Origin: JAABRB01 sp963735025
GTDB taxonomy: Bacteria; Pseudomonadota; Gammaproteobacteria; Burkholderiales; SG8-39
Length of the DNA stretch: 64,000 bases
NCBI GenBank assembly: GCA_963735025.1
Contig: CAVTJG010000008.1
Coordinates: 124,001 to 188,000, forward strand
Reading direction: 5' to 3'
Of this stretch, positions 16,418 to 25,541 are shown one piece after another. Made by a program: the position numbers and the translations under genes. Position 1 is the stretch's first letter; the number at the start of each line of letters is the position of its first letter. The notes beneath the pieces are model-generated. The model did no database searches. It was not told the DNA's origin and saw nothing but the letters and a program-made list of their open reading frames with translations.

Positions 16418-19400
16418 TCACGCATAGACGAACTCGACGTTCTCCGGCTTCAGCCAGTCGGACAGGGATTCCACCAGGCCGTCTTCGGGCGTGACCCGCC
16501 AGTCGTCCCCGAGCCGGACCTCGCAGGTCGCAGCGCCGTTGAAGTAACGAACCGCGACCGGGCACGCTCCGCTGCGATAGGGCTCGAGCAGCTGGCGCAA
16601 CCGCGTCGCGCTCGCCTCGCCATTCATCGAAAGGCGCAGCTGCCGCGCGAAGCGCTCGCGCGCTGCTCGCATATCCATGAGCTTGTCGGCAACCACCCGC
16701 AAGCCTCCCGTGAATTCGTCCTTCGCGACCTTGCCCTGAATTACCAGCGGCCGGTCTTCCTTCAGGATGTCACGGTGCGCCTCGAAGAGCTCGTTGTAGA
16801 CGCTGACCTCGATCTGGGCGGCACCGTCGTCCAGCATGACGATGGCCATCTTGCCGCGCCGGGTCATCTGGGTGCGGGTGCTCGCCACCATGCCTGCCAG
16901 CAGCACGGGATCGTTCCGCGGCTGCAGCGCATCGAGACTCGTACCGATGAAATGCGCGAGCTCCGCGCGATACTGCCGGAAGGGGTGTCCCGACAGGTAG
17001 AAGCCCAGTGCCGCCTTCTCTTCTGTCAGACGCTGCCGCTCGTCCCAGGGCTGTGCCGGGACCAGATCCGGACGAAGCAGCGCCGCAGCGTCGGTCTCGC
17101 CGAACAGGCTGACCTGCGACGCTGCCCGCTCGCGCTGGTCGGCGGCCTCCAGCGCGATGCCGACCGATGCCAGCACGCGTGCCCGGTCGGGATCGATCGA
17201 ATCGAAAGCGCCGGCACGGACCAGTGCCTCGACGACCCGTCGATTGACGATCCGCTTGTCGATCCGCTCGCAGAACTCGAACAGATCGCGGAACGGGCCG
17301 CCCGCCCGCTCGTCCGGACCTTCGCGCGCTGCGATGATCGCGCCGATTGCAGATGCGCCCGTGCCCTTGACGGCGCCGAGCCCGTAGCGAATCGTGCGCC
17401 CGTCGACCGGAACGAACCGGTAGTCGGACGTATTGATGTCGGGCGGACACATCGTCAGGCCATTGGCGATGGCGTCCTGGTAGAACTGCTGCACCTTGTC
17501 GGTGTCGTCCATCACCGCGGAAAGGTTCGCGGCCATGAACGCGGACGGATGTCGCGCCTTCATGTACGCCGTCTGATACGCGACGAGCGCGTACGCTGCG
17601 GCGTGCGACTTGTTGAAGCCGTACCCCGCGAACTTTTCCATCAGATCGAAGAGCTGCGTGGCCTTTCCCGAAGTGATGCCGTTCTGCTTTGCGCCGTCGA
17701 CGAACGTCGTGCGGTGTGCCGCCATCTCTTCTGGAAGCTTCTTGCCCATCGCCCTGCGCAGAAGGTCCGCGCTGCCGAGGGAGTAGCCGCCAATGACCTG
17801 CGCGATCTGCATCACCTGCTCCTGGTAGACCATCACGCCGTACGTGGGCCCAAGGATCGGCTCGAGCCGCGGATCGGGATGCTCGACGCGTTGCCGTCCG
17901 TGCTTGCGCTCGATGAAGTCGGGAATGAGGTCCATCGGCCCCGGGCGATAGAGCGCCACGAGCGCGATCAGGTCCTCGAAGCGGTCGGGCCGCGCACGCT
18001 TCACCAGATCGCGCATCCCGCGCGATTCGAACTGGAAGATGGCGGTCGTGTTGGCGGTCGTGAATATCCGGTACGCCTCGGGATCGTCGAGCGGCAGTCC
18101 CTCGAGCGTCAGCGTCGAACCGGGATCGAGGAGCTTCACGTAGCGCAGCGTCCAGTCCAGAATGGTGAGCGTCGTGAGGCCGAGGAAATCGAACTTCACC
18201 AGGCCGACCGCCTCGACGCCTTTCATGTCGAGCTGCGAGACCACCGATTCCGATCCCTGGGCGGCATACAGCGGGCAGAAATCGGTGAGCTTGCCCGGCG
18301 CGATGAGCACGCCGCCGGCATGCATGCCGACGTTGCGGGTGAGTCCTTCGAGCTGCCCGGCGAGCGCCAGCAGCTCGCGCGTGTCTTCCTCGTTGGCTTC
18401 ACGATCCGCGAGGCGCGGCTCCATCTCGCGAGCCATCGCCAGCGTGATGAGCTTGCCCGGCTGAAACGGGATGAGCTTCGCGAGCTCGTCGGTGCGGCCG
18501 TAGCTCCATTCCATCACTCGCCCGACGTCGCGCACCACTGCCTTCGCGGCCATCGTGCCGAAAGTCGCGATCTGCGACACGCAGTCCGCCCCGTACTTCT
18601 TGCGCACGTAGTCGATCACGCGATCGCGGCCGTCCTGGCAGAAATCGATGTCGAAATCCGGCATCGATACGCGCTCGGGATTGAGGAAGCGCTCGAAAAG
18701 CAGGTCGTACTTGAGCGGATCGAGGTCGGTGATGCCGAGCGAGTACGCGACGAGCGATCCCGCGCCCGAGCCGCGCCCGGGTCCCACGGGAACGCCGTTG
18801 CCCTTCGCCCAGTTGATGAAATCCGCGACGATGAGAAAGTAGCCTGCGAAGCCCATCTGGATGATCGTCTTCGCTTCGAACGCCAGCCGTTCTGCGTAGC
18901 GTGGGCGGTGCCGATCGCGCTCCTCGGCATCCGGATACAGAGCCACCAGGCGCCGCTCCAGTCCACTGCGTGCCGATTCCACCAGATAGTCTTCGAGGCT
19001 GACGCCCTCGGGCGTTGGAAAGCGCGGCAGCCGGTTGGTGCCGAGCTCCAGCTCGAGGCTGCAGCGCTGCGCGATCTCGACGGAGTTTTCGAGCGCTTCG
19101 GGCAGGTCCGCGAATAGCGCGCGCATTTCCGCCTGCGTCTTGAAGTAGCTTTCTTCCGTGAAGAGCCGCGGCCGGCGTCGATCCGCGAGCACGTACCCCT
19201 CGGCGATGCAGACGCGCGCCTCGTGCGCCTTGAACTCTTCGCGCTGCACGAACTGCACGGGATGCGTCGCCACGGCCGGCAGGCCGAGTGCGGCGGCCAG
19301 CTGAACCGCGCGCTCGATGTACACCTCGGTTTCGCGATGGCCAGCCCGCTGCAGCTCGATGTAGTACGCGTCCGGGAAAATTCTCGCCCACTCGTGCGCG

Positions 19401-19864
19401 ATCTTTTCGGCTTGGGCCATGTTTCCCTGCACGAGCAGGCCGCCCACGTCGCCGGCCAGCGCGCCGGACAGCGCCACGAGCCCGTGCGCCCCGCCATCGG
19501 CAAGCCAGGCACGCTTGATCTCCGCCCGGCCGCGATACTGGTTGGTCAGCCAGGCGCGAGTGAGCAGATCGCACAGCGAGCCGTACCCCTCCCGCGATCG
19601 CGCGAGCAGCAGCAGGCGCGCGGGCTTTTCCCGATCGGCGTCGTTTTCGATCCAGGCGTCACACCCGACGATGGGCTTCACGCCTGCGCCACGCGCGGCC
19701 TTGTAGAACCTCACCATGCCGAACAGGTTGGCGAGATCGGTGATGGCGAGCGCGCCCATGCCATCGGCCACGGCGCGGGCTATCGCGTCCTCGATTCGCA
19801 CGATTCCGTCCGCGATCGAATACTCGGTGTGGACGCGCAGATGGACGAAAGCGGGGCTGGACAT
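16418..19864 (-). CDS. dnaE: DNA polymerase III alpha subunit
   Basis: Replicative polymerase catalytic subunit of 1148 residues, normal for DnaE1 (about 1160). The PHP domain is at the N-terminus (FVHLRVHTEYSIADG). The C-family catalytic aspartates are in PDFDIDF near residue 401 with the GPGRGSGAGS loop shortly before it. The fingers and helix-hairpin-helix region follow, and an OB-fold lies near residues 1000-1080 (VLLAGMVASTRTQMTRRG). A beta-clamp-binding segment is expected just before the OB fold. The C-terminus is complete. The reading frame is intact over 3.4 kb, in contrast with several neighbours. Confidence 0.97.
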   Translation of the reverse strand: MSSPAFVHLRVHTEYSIADGIVRIEDAIARAVADGMGALAITDLANLFGMVRFYKAARGAGVKPIVGCDAWIENDADREKPARLLLLARSREGYGSLCDLLTRAWLTNQYRGRAEIKRAWLADGGAHGLVALSGALAGDVGGLLVQGNMAQAEKIAHEWARIFPDAYYIELQRAGHRETEVYIERAVQLAAALGLPAVATHPVQFVQREEFKAHEARVCIAEGYVLADRRRPRLFTEESYFKTQAEMRALFADLPEALENSVEIAQRCSLELELGTNRLPRFPTPEGVSLEDYLVESARSGLERRLVALYPDAEERDRHRPRYAERLAFEAKTIIQMGFAGYFLIVADFINWAKGNGVPVGPGRGSGAGSLVAYSLGITDLDPLKYDLLFERFLNPERVSMPDFDIDFCQDGRDRVIDYVRKKYGADCVSQIATFGTMAAKAVVRDVGRVMEWSYGRTDELAKLIPFQPGKLITLAMAREMEPRLADREANEEDTRELLALAGQLEGLTRNVGMHAGGVLIAPGKLTDFCPLYAAQGSESVVSQLDMKGVEAVGLVKFDFLGLTTLTILDWTLRYVKLLDPGSTLTLEGLPLDDPEAYRIFTTANTTAIFQFESRGMRDLVKRARPDRFEDLIALVALYRPGPMDLIPDFIERKHGRQRVEHPDPRLEPILGPTYGVMVYQEQVMQIAQVIGGYSLGSADLLRRAMGKKLPEEMAAHRTTFVDGAKQNGITSGKATQLFDLMEKFAGYGFNKSHAAAYALVAYQTAYMKARHPSAFMAANLSAVMDDTDKVQQFYQDAIANGLTMCPPDINTSDYRFVPVDGRTIRYGLGAVKGTGASAIGAIIAAREGPDERAGGPFRDLFEFCERIDKRIVNRRVVEALVRAGAFDSIDPDRARVLASVGIALEAADQRERAASQVSLFGETDAAALLRPDLVPAQPWDERQRLTEEKAALGFYLSGHPFRQYRAELAHFIGTSLDALQPRNDPVLLAGMVASTRTQMTRRGKMAIVMLDDGAAQIEVSVYNELFEAHRDILKEDRPLVIQGKVAKDEFTGGLRVVADKLMDMRAARERFARQLRLSMNGEASATRLRQLLEPYRSGACPVAVRYFNGAATCEVRLGDDWRVTPEDGLVESLSDWLKPENVEFVYA

Positions 19865-20158
19865 CGGGCGAGGCGTCGTAACCGTGGAAGTCTACCACCG
19901 CGGTTTACCGCTGCGCCCCGCCCCACCCGGCTCCGGCGTGTGTTGCAGCCGCCTCTTACGGATCAATGCGTTGCGCATCACGTCCGACCGAGCGCGATTC
20001 CGATGGCATGCGCACCCGGGTTAGAATGCGGTCTCTCTGGCCGTCCGGGTCCGACCACCCCGCGGGATGAGCCCGGTCGGACCGGGAGGGACCGGTAAAT
20101 TTGCTGTGCACGACGCGTCGGTCTCGCGCGTTGAATGGTGCGAAGGAGCGAAGGGTAT

Positions 20159-20590
20159 ATGTGCGATCGAAGCGTCTCGGGTAGTATTTCGGCGAGGTTT
20201 TGGAAGCCTGCGAAGGCGATGGGTTCGCTGTCGATTGGCTTTCTCGTGCTGGCGGCTCTGGCGCCACCTGTCACGGACGCCAGGGCGCAAGGGTCGGCGT
20301 CCGCGGGGTCCATCGTCGTTGCGCAATCGACGACCGCCCCGGATCGTGCCAAGGAGATCGCCGCCGCCGACACCGAGATCCGTGTCGCGCGCGACCAGCT
20401 TGACGCGGCTCGGCGTCGCTTCGAGATCGGCCGCAAGGCGACCAGCACGGACCGCGTGAATCAGCTCGAAGGCGGCGGTAATTACACCGACGCCTACAAC
20501 CTGCGCGTCGAGCAGCTCACAGCGGACGTGACCAAGGCTCAGGCGCGGCTGGATCGCGCGCTCGATGCCCGCAAGGCGCTCGGCGAATGA
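20159..20590 (+). CDS. Secreted coiled-coil protein of unknown function
   Basis: About 143 residues from the ATG at 20159, which follows GAAGGAGCGAAGGG; an ATG at 20219 would start closer to the signal peptide. The signal segment MGSLSIGFLVLAALA is followed by a helical, charged region rich in D, R, A and Q (AADTEIRVARDQLDAARRRF and AQARLDRALDARKALG), probably one or two coiled coils. The following DUF4124 gene starts 40 bp after its stop, so the two may be co-transcribed. Function unknown. Confidence 0.55.
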   Translation: MCDRSVSGSISARFWKPAKAMGSLSIGFLVLAALAPPVTDARAQGSASAGSIVVAQSTTAPDRAKEIAAADTEIRVARDQLDAARRRFEIGRKATSTDRVNQLEGGGNYTDAYNLRVEQLTADVTKAQARLDRALDARKALGE

Positions 20591-20630
20591 CCAACCCCGA
20601 CCCGCGCCCATGAGCAGGGAGAATCCGGTC

Positions 20631-21092
20631 ATGATCCGCAACATCGTCATCGTGTTCATTGCACTCGTTTTCGGCGCAGGAGCCCTCCCGGCAGCCGGGC
20701 AGACCATGCAGAAATACGTGACGCCGGACGGCAAGACGGTCTACTCCGACCGTCCGATACCCGGTGCGCGCCTCGTCGATCAGATCGCTCCGCCACCCCC
20801 GGTCGATCCAAACGCTGCGGCCGCCGCGCAGGCGCGTGCGAGAGAGAACGCCGAAAGAGCCAACGCTTCATCAGCCAAGCGTGCCGAAAGCGCGAACAGC
20901 GCCCAGAAGCAGGAGGACGCGGGCGCGGCGCTCGTGCGGGCAAAGGAGCAGCTCGAGAAGGGCAAGGAGCCGCTGCCCGGAGAGCGGATCGGCACCGCCG
21001 GAGGCGGCTCGCGCCTGACGGACGCTTACTGGGCACGCCAGCGTGCCAACGAGCAAGCCGTCAAGAATGCCGAGGCTCGGCTGAACAAATAG
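20631..21092 (+). CDS. DUF4124-domain secreted protein
   Basis: 153 residues from the ATG at 20631, preceded by AGGGAGA. A signal peptide is followed by the DUF4124 signature QKYVTPDGKTVYSDRPIPGA. Next come an Ala/Arg/Glu-rich helical stretch and a C-terminal segment LTDAYWARQRANEQAVKNAE. DUF4124 proteins are common betaproteobacterial periplasmic proteins of unknown role. It follows another helical secreted protein and converges with purM. Confidence 0.75.
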   Translation: MIRNIVIVFIALVFGAGALPAAGQTMQKYVTPDGKTVYSDRPIPGARLVDQIAPPPPVDPNAAAAAQARARENAERANASSAKRAESANSAQKQEDAGAALVRAKEQLEKGKEPLPGERIGTAGGGSRLTDAYWARQRANEQAVKNAEARLNK

Positions 21093-21136
21093 AGCCGCGG
21101 CGCGCGACGCCACCAGGCTCCAGGTCCTCCCCCATT

Positions 21137-21186
21137 CGTTTGCTCGTTTGCTCGTTTGCTCGATCGCGCGTGCGCTCGCGCGATCG
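21137..21186. repeat. 8-bp triplicate plus hairpin between convergent genes
   Basis: Three exact copies of CGTTTGCT (21137-21160) are followed at once by a perfect 10-bp stem, CGATCGCGCG / CGCGCGATCG, with a 6-nt loop (21161-21186). The element fills the 96-bp gap between the convergent DUF4124 gene and purM and may act as a bidirectional 3'-end structure. Confidence 0.6.
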
Positions 21187-21188
21187 CA

Positions 21189-22229
21189 TCAGACTACGCG
21201 CGTCGGAGGTTCGCCCGCGGCGCGTGCCTCGATTCGCCCGATCCGATACACCGCCTCGCCAGCCGCTTCGAGTGATGCAACCGCGCGCGCGACTGCGTCC
21301 TCCGACACGATCACGACCATTCCGATCCCGCAATTGAACACCCGGTGCATCTCGCCTTCGGCGACGCCACCCTCGGACTGCAGCCAGTCGAAGAGCGGGG
21401 GGCGCGGCCACGTGCGCTGCTCGATGATCGCGCACACGCTCTCGGGTAAAACGCGCGGAATATTTTCGGTAATCCCGCCACCGGTGATGTGTGCACAGCC
21501 CTTCACCGGCACGTCGCGCATCAGGGCGAGCAGCGCCTTCACGTAGATGCGGGTCGGCTCGAGCAGGACGTCGGCCAGCGGCCGGCCATGAAAATCCGCC
21601 GCGACGTCCGGCGCCGACCGTTCGAGAATCTTGCGCACCAGGGAGTACCCGTTGGAATGGGCGCCGCTCGACGCGAGTCCGAGCACAACATCCCCTGCCG
21701 CGATCGAGCGTCCGTCGATCAGTCGGGATTTCTCCGCGACTCCCACGGCGAATCCGGCCAGGTCGTATTCGCCTTCCGGATACATCCCGGGCATCTCGGC
21801 GGTTTCCCCGCCAATCAACGCGCAACCCGCGAGCTCGCATCCCCGGGCAATGCCCTTGACGACTTCGGTCGCAACGGCAACGTCGAGCTTTCCACAAGCG
21901 AAGTAGTCGAGGAAGAACAGCGGCTCGGCGCCCTGGACGAGTATGTCGTTGACGCTCATGGCGACGAGGTCGATACCAATCGTGTCGTGCCGACCGAGCG
22001 CAAATGCGAGCTTGAGCTTCGTGCCGACGCCGTCGGTGCCCGAGACGAGCACGGGTTCGCGGTATTTCTTCGCGAGCTCGAAAAGTGCTCCGAAACCGCC
22101 GATGCCGGCAAGCACCTCCGGTCGCATCGTGCGCTTCGCGAAAGGCTTGATTGCTTCGACCAGCGCGTCGCCCGCGTCGATGTCGACGCCCGCATCGCGG
22201 TACGAAAGGGAATCGCGCGGAGCAGCCAA
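21189..22229 (-). CDS. purM: Phosphoribosylformylglycinamidine cyclo-ligase
   Basis: ATP-dependent fifth step of purine synthesis, making aminoimidazole ribonucleotide. The family N-terminus SLSYRDAGVDIDAGDALV is present, and alignment with that start points to the TTG at 22229 (346 residues, normal length). The open frame continues to a GTG at 22343, but the added residues do not look like PurM. Conserved segments include TDGVGTKLKLA, GGETAEMPGMY and the C-terminal HITGGGITENIPRVLP. It is divergent from hda, a standard proteobacterial arrangement. Confidence 0.93.
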   Translation of the reverse strand: MAAPRDSLSYRDAGVDIDAGDALVEAIKPFAKRTMRPEVLAGIGGFGALFELAKKYREPVLVSGTDGVGTKLKLAFALGRHDTIGIDLVAMSVNDILVQGAEPLFFLDYFACGKLDVAVATEVVKGIARGCELAGCALIGGETAEMPGMYPEGEYDLAGFAVGVAEKSRLIDGRSIAAGDVVLGLASSGAHSNGYSLVRKILERSAPDVAADFHGRPLADVLLEPTRIYVKALLALMRDVPVKGCAHITGGGITENIPRVLPESVCAIIEQRTWPRPPLFDWLQSEGGVAEGEMHRVFNCGIGMVVIVSEDAVARAVASLEAAGEAVYRIGRIEARAAGEPPTRVV

Positions 22230-22447
22230 GGTGGTGCGCAGGGTTCGGAAGCGGGTGGCGGAGGGGCGGTTTGCGAGGTTTTCGAATGCCGTGTGGATCC
22301 TGCGCGAGGCTGTTGACCCGGGAAAACGAGGCACGGGGGGCACGGCTTGCCGCTACAGTTTAAAGTTACATGTTTCTTTCGGATTCTACCGGAAATGCTC
22401 CCGAACTCCCGCACCCGGCCCGTCTGCGCGCCGCGCGCCGTGCCGGC

Positions 22448-23122
22448 ATGAAGCAGCTTGCCCTCGCGCTGGAGGCGCGACACGCCCCCACGCTCGAGAA
22501 CTTCGTGACGGGTCGCAATGCGGCCGCGCTCGCCGCGGTCCGCACGCTCTCCGCCTCTCCGACAGGGGTGATCTACCTGTGGGGCCAGCCGGGTTGCGGT
22601 CGCACGCACCTCCTGCAGGCCGCGGTCGATGCAGCTGCGGGTCAGACTGGCGGAGCGGCGCTGCTCGCGGGTGCCGATCCCGATTGGAGCTCCGCCGAGC
22701 ACACGCTGCTCGTCGCGCTCGACGACGTGGACCGCCTGGACGCGGCAGATCAGATTCGCCTGTTCGATCTCTGCAACGTTCTGCACGCTGGCGGCGGCGC
22801 GCTCCTGGCAGCCGGGACCGTCTCGCCGGCGGCGCTCGCGCTGCGCGAGGATCTGCGGACCCGGCTTGCGTCGGGGCTCGCATTCCAGCTGCATCCGCTG
22901 ACCGACGCGGAGAAGACCCAGGCGTTGCGCGACTACGCGCGGCGTCGCGGGCTACGGATGGCTGACGACGTCGTGCCCTACCTCCTCAACCACCTGCAAC
23001 GGGACATGGCCACGCAGATCGCAGTCGTGCACGCGCTCGACCGGTATTCGCTCGAGCAGAAGCGGCCGGTCACGCTTCCGCTGGTCCGCGCAGCTCTTGC
23101 GGAAATCCAGGGTGATGCGTGA
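22448..23122 (+). CDS. hda: DnaA-related regulatory inactivator Hda
   Basis: AAA+ protein that with the beta clamp stimulates ATP hydrolysis by DnaA and so prevents over-initiation. The start at 22448 gives the clamp-binding N-terminus MKQLALAL; an ATG at 22370 would hide it. The 224 residues carry the DnaA-like P-loop GQPGCGRTHLLQA near residue 46, an LDDVDRLD Walker B and the sensor/arginine region. Its stop overlaps the GTG of the HAD gene (GTGA), the first of four such overlaps in this operon. Confidence 0.9.
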   Translation: MKQLALALEARHAPTLENFVTGRNAAALAAVRTLSASPTGVIYLWGQPGCGRTHLLQAAVDAAAGQTGGAALLAGADPDWSSAEHTLLVALDDVDRLDAADQIRLFDLCNVLHAGGGALLAAGTVSPAALALREDLRTRLASGLAFQLHPLTDAEKTQALRDYARRRGLRMADDVVPYLLNHLQRDMATQIAVVHALDRYSLEQKRPVTLPLVRAALAEIQGDA

Positions 23123-23793
23123 CCGCTAGCATCGAGCTCGCGCTGTTCGATCTCGACAACACGCTGCTGGCAGGCGACAGCGACTATGCGTGGGCGCAAT
23201 TTCTCATCGAACGGGGCGTACTCGAGCGCGCGCACTACGAGGCACGTAACGACGAGTTCTTTCGGCAGTACAAGGCCGGTACGCTCGACATCCACGAGTT
23301 CCTGGCTTTCCAGCTCGCGCCGCTTGCGACGCACTCGCGTGCCCAGCTCGACCGCTGGCACGCGCAATTCATGGATGAGAAAATCCGACCGATGATCGGC
23401 GCCGCGGCACGCGGCCTCGTGGAGCAGCATCGTGCCGCAGGCAGCCTCTGCGCGATCGTCACGGCTACCAACTCCTTCGTGACCGGACCGATCGCGCGCG
23501 AGTTCGGCATACCGCACCTGATCGCGACCGAACCCGAGCAGGCGGAGGGGCGCTTTACGGGCGGTGTGGCGGGACTGCCATGTTTCCAGGGCGGCAAGGT
23601 GACGCGTGTCGACGAGTGGCTCACACGCGCCGGCTATACGTTCGCGTCTTTCACGGCGACCTGGTTCTACAGCGATTCCGCGAACGACCTCCCGCTGCTC
23701 GAACGCGTCAGCAATCCGGTTGCGGTCGACCCGGATGACCGCCTGCGCGACGTGGCCACGACACGGGGCTGGACGATCATGGAGATCCATTGA
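23119..23793 (+). CDS. HAD-IB family phosphatase
   Basis: 224-residue haloacid-dehalogenase phosphatase, subfamily IB (SerB/CicA-like). Motif I is FDLDNTLLAGDS at residues 9-20, motif II TATNSF, and motif III FYSDSANDLPLLE near 192. The cap region is helical. Phosphoserine, histidinol-phosphate or phospholipid-head-group phosphatases are all possible; the substrate cannot be read from sequence. It starts on a GTG overlapping the hda stop. Confidence 0.8.
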   Translation: MTASIELALFDLDNTLLAGDSDYAWAQFLIERGVLERAHYEARNDEFFRQYKAGTLDIHEFLAFQLAPLATHSRAQLDRWHAQFMDEKIRPMIGAAARGLVEQHRAAGSLCAIVTATNSFVTGPIAREFGIPHLIATEPEQAEGRFTGGVAGLPCFQGGKVTRVDEWLTRAGYTFASFTATWFYSDSANDLPLLERVSNPVAVDPDDRLRDVATTRGWTIMEIH

Positions 23794-24768
23794 GCAAACC
23801 GCCGGCGCGGATACCCGTCGTTGCAGCGCTTGCCCTTGCCGGCCCACTGTCGATCGGCGTGGCACTCGCATTCGGCAGCGTCAACCTGCCGTTCTCGGAG
23901 TGGGTCCATGCGCTTGCCGGTCAAGGCGACGACACGGCACGCGAGATCGTCTGGGGGTTGCGCGCGCCCCGCGCCTTCGCGGGATTTGCCGTGGGCGCGC
24001 TATCTGGCACTCGCGGGTACGCTCCTGCAGGTCCTGCTGCGCAATCCGCTCGCCGATCCCTACATTCTCGGCGTATCGGGTGGCGCGGCGGTCGGCGCCC
24101 TGGCGGCAATGCTCGCCGGGCTCGCCGGCGCAGTCGTGCACGCGTCCGCCTTCGCGGGGGCCTGCGCCGCTGCGCTCGCGCTCTTCGCGTTCTCGATCCG
24201 CTTCACCGGCTGGAACATTCACCGCGTGCTGCTCGCGGGTGTCGGCATCGCAGCCGGCGCTGGCGCCGCCGTGAGCCTGATCCTCACGCTCGCCCCGGCC
24301 GGGCAGGTCCACGGCATGTTGTTCTGGCTCATGGGCGATCTGTCCGGCGCGGAGCATCCGCTCTCCGGCTGGATCGCGCTGGCGGTCGCGCTCGCACTGG
24401 CGCTCGGCCTCGCCCGCCAGCTCGACGGACTCGCACTCGGTCCGCTGAAGGCGCAATCGCTGGGCGTCGCGGTCGGCCGCACCCAGGCGCTTGCGTTTCT
24501 GGCTGCAACCGGCGCGACGGTCGCCGCGGTCATGCTTGCCGGCAGCGTCGGATTCGTCGGCCTGGTCGTTCCGCACCTGCTGCGTCTCGCGGGTTTCACG
24601 GGACACCGCGTCCTGCTCCCGCTCGCTGCCCTGGCAGGCGGAACGCTCGTGGTCGTCGCCGACACCCTGGCACGCGCGATCGCGGCGCCACTCGAGTTCC
24701 CGGTGGGCGCGCTGACTGCGCTGATCGGCGTGCCCGTGCTGCTGATCCTGATTGCGCGATCCCGATGA
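23790..24768 (+). CDS. FecCD-family ABC importer permease (one-base frameshift)
   Basis: Membrane subunit of a siderophore/haem/cobalamin-type importer. A TTG start overlaps the HAD stop (TTGA). The first frame gives the N-terminal helix and the family element GLRAPRAFAGFAVGAL. At 24003 one extra T shifts the frame; without it the sequence continues LALAGTLLQVLLRNPLADP, the most conserved FecCD motif. The second frame runs to 24768. Corrected length is about 325 residues. The gene overlaps the ATPase gene (ATGA). No binding protein or TonB receptor is present, so the substrate is open. Confidence 0.85.
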
Positions 24769-25541
24769 CCCGAATGACGCTGGCCGCCCGAGGACTCACC
24801 CTCACCGTGCCCGGTCGGACACTGGTGAAGGCGCTCGATCTATCGCTTGCGCCCGGGCAGTGCTGGGCGCTGCTCGGCCGGAACGGCGCAGGGAAGTCGA
24901 GCCTGCTCCTCGCGCTGGCCGGCCTCAGTCGACCTTCGGCCGGCGCCGTACTGCTCGACGACAGGCCGCTCGCTGCCCATCCGCGTCGCGACGTCGCACG
25001 CCGGCTCGGCGTCCTGCTCCAGCACGATGCGGAGGACTTCTGGGGCTCGGTGCTGGAGTTCATTCTGCTCGGACGACTGCCGCACGGCACTGGCCTGGTC
25101 GGCGCGGATCCCGAGGGCGTCTCACGGGCGCGCGCGGCGATCGACGCGGTCGACCTGCTTGCGCATGCCGATCAGCTCTATCGCACGCTTTCCGGGGGCG
25201 AGCGTCAGCGCGCGCGGATTGCCCAACTGCTCGTCCAGTCGCCCGATTATCTCCTGCTCGACGAGCCGCTCTCGCATCTCGACCTGCAGCACCAGCTCGA
25301 GCTGATGCAGCTCCTGGCGGGTCTCGCCCGCGCCGGACGCACCGTCGTCATGGCGCTGCACGAACCCCTCTGGGCAGCGCGTTTCTGCGATACCGCCCTA
25401 CTGATGTATGATTCTGGCGCATTCCGCCAGGGCGCCGTACACGACGTGTTGAATCAGGACAATCTCGAGAGCCTCTACCATTGCCGTCTTGAGGCCATCG
25501 CCGGGCCCGGCGCCTCGCTGTTCCTGCCAGTTCCGAGTTGA
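24765..25541 (+). CDS. ABC importer ATPase (FepC/BtuD type)
   Basis: 258-residue nucleotide-binding subunit partnering the FecCD permease just upstream. Walker A is GRNGAGKSS near residue 41, the signature LSGGERQRARIAQLL near 143, Walker B YLLLDEPLSHLD near 165, and the switch histidine lies in ALHEPLWAA. All catalytic motifs are intact. It overlaps both its neighbours by four bases, so expression is coupled to the permease and to pcnB. Confidence 0.9.
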   Translation: MTRMTLAARGLTLTVPGRTLVKALDLSLAPGQCWALLGRNGAGKSSLLLALAGLSRPSAGAVLLDDRPLAAHPRRDVARRLGVLLQHDAEDFWGSVLEFILLGRLPHGTGLVGADPEGVSRARAAIDAVDLLAHADQLYRTLSGGERQRARIAQLLVQSPDYLLLDEPLSHLDLQHQLELMQLLAGLARAGRTVVMALHEPLWAARFCDTALLMYDSGAFRQGAVHDVLNQDNLESLYHCRLEAIAGPGASLFLPVPS

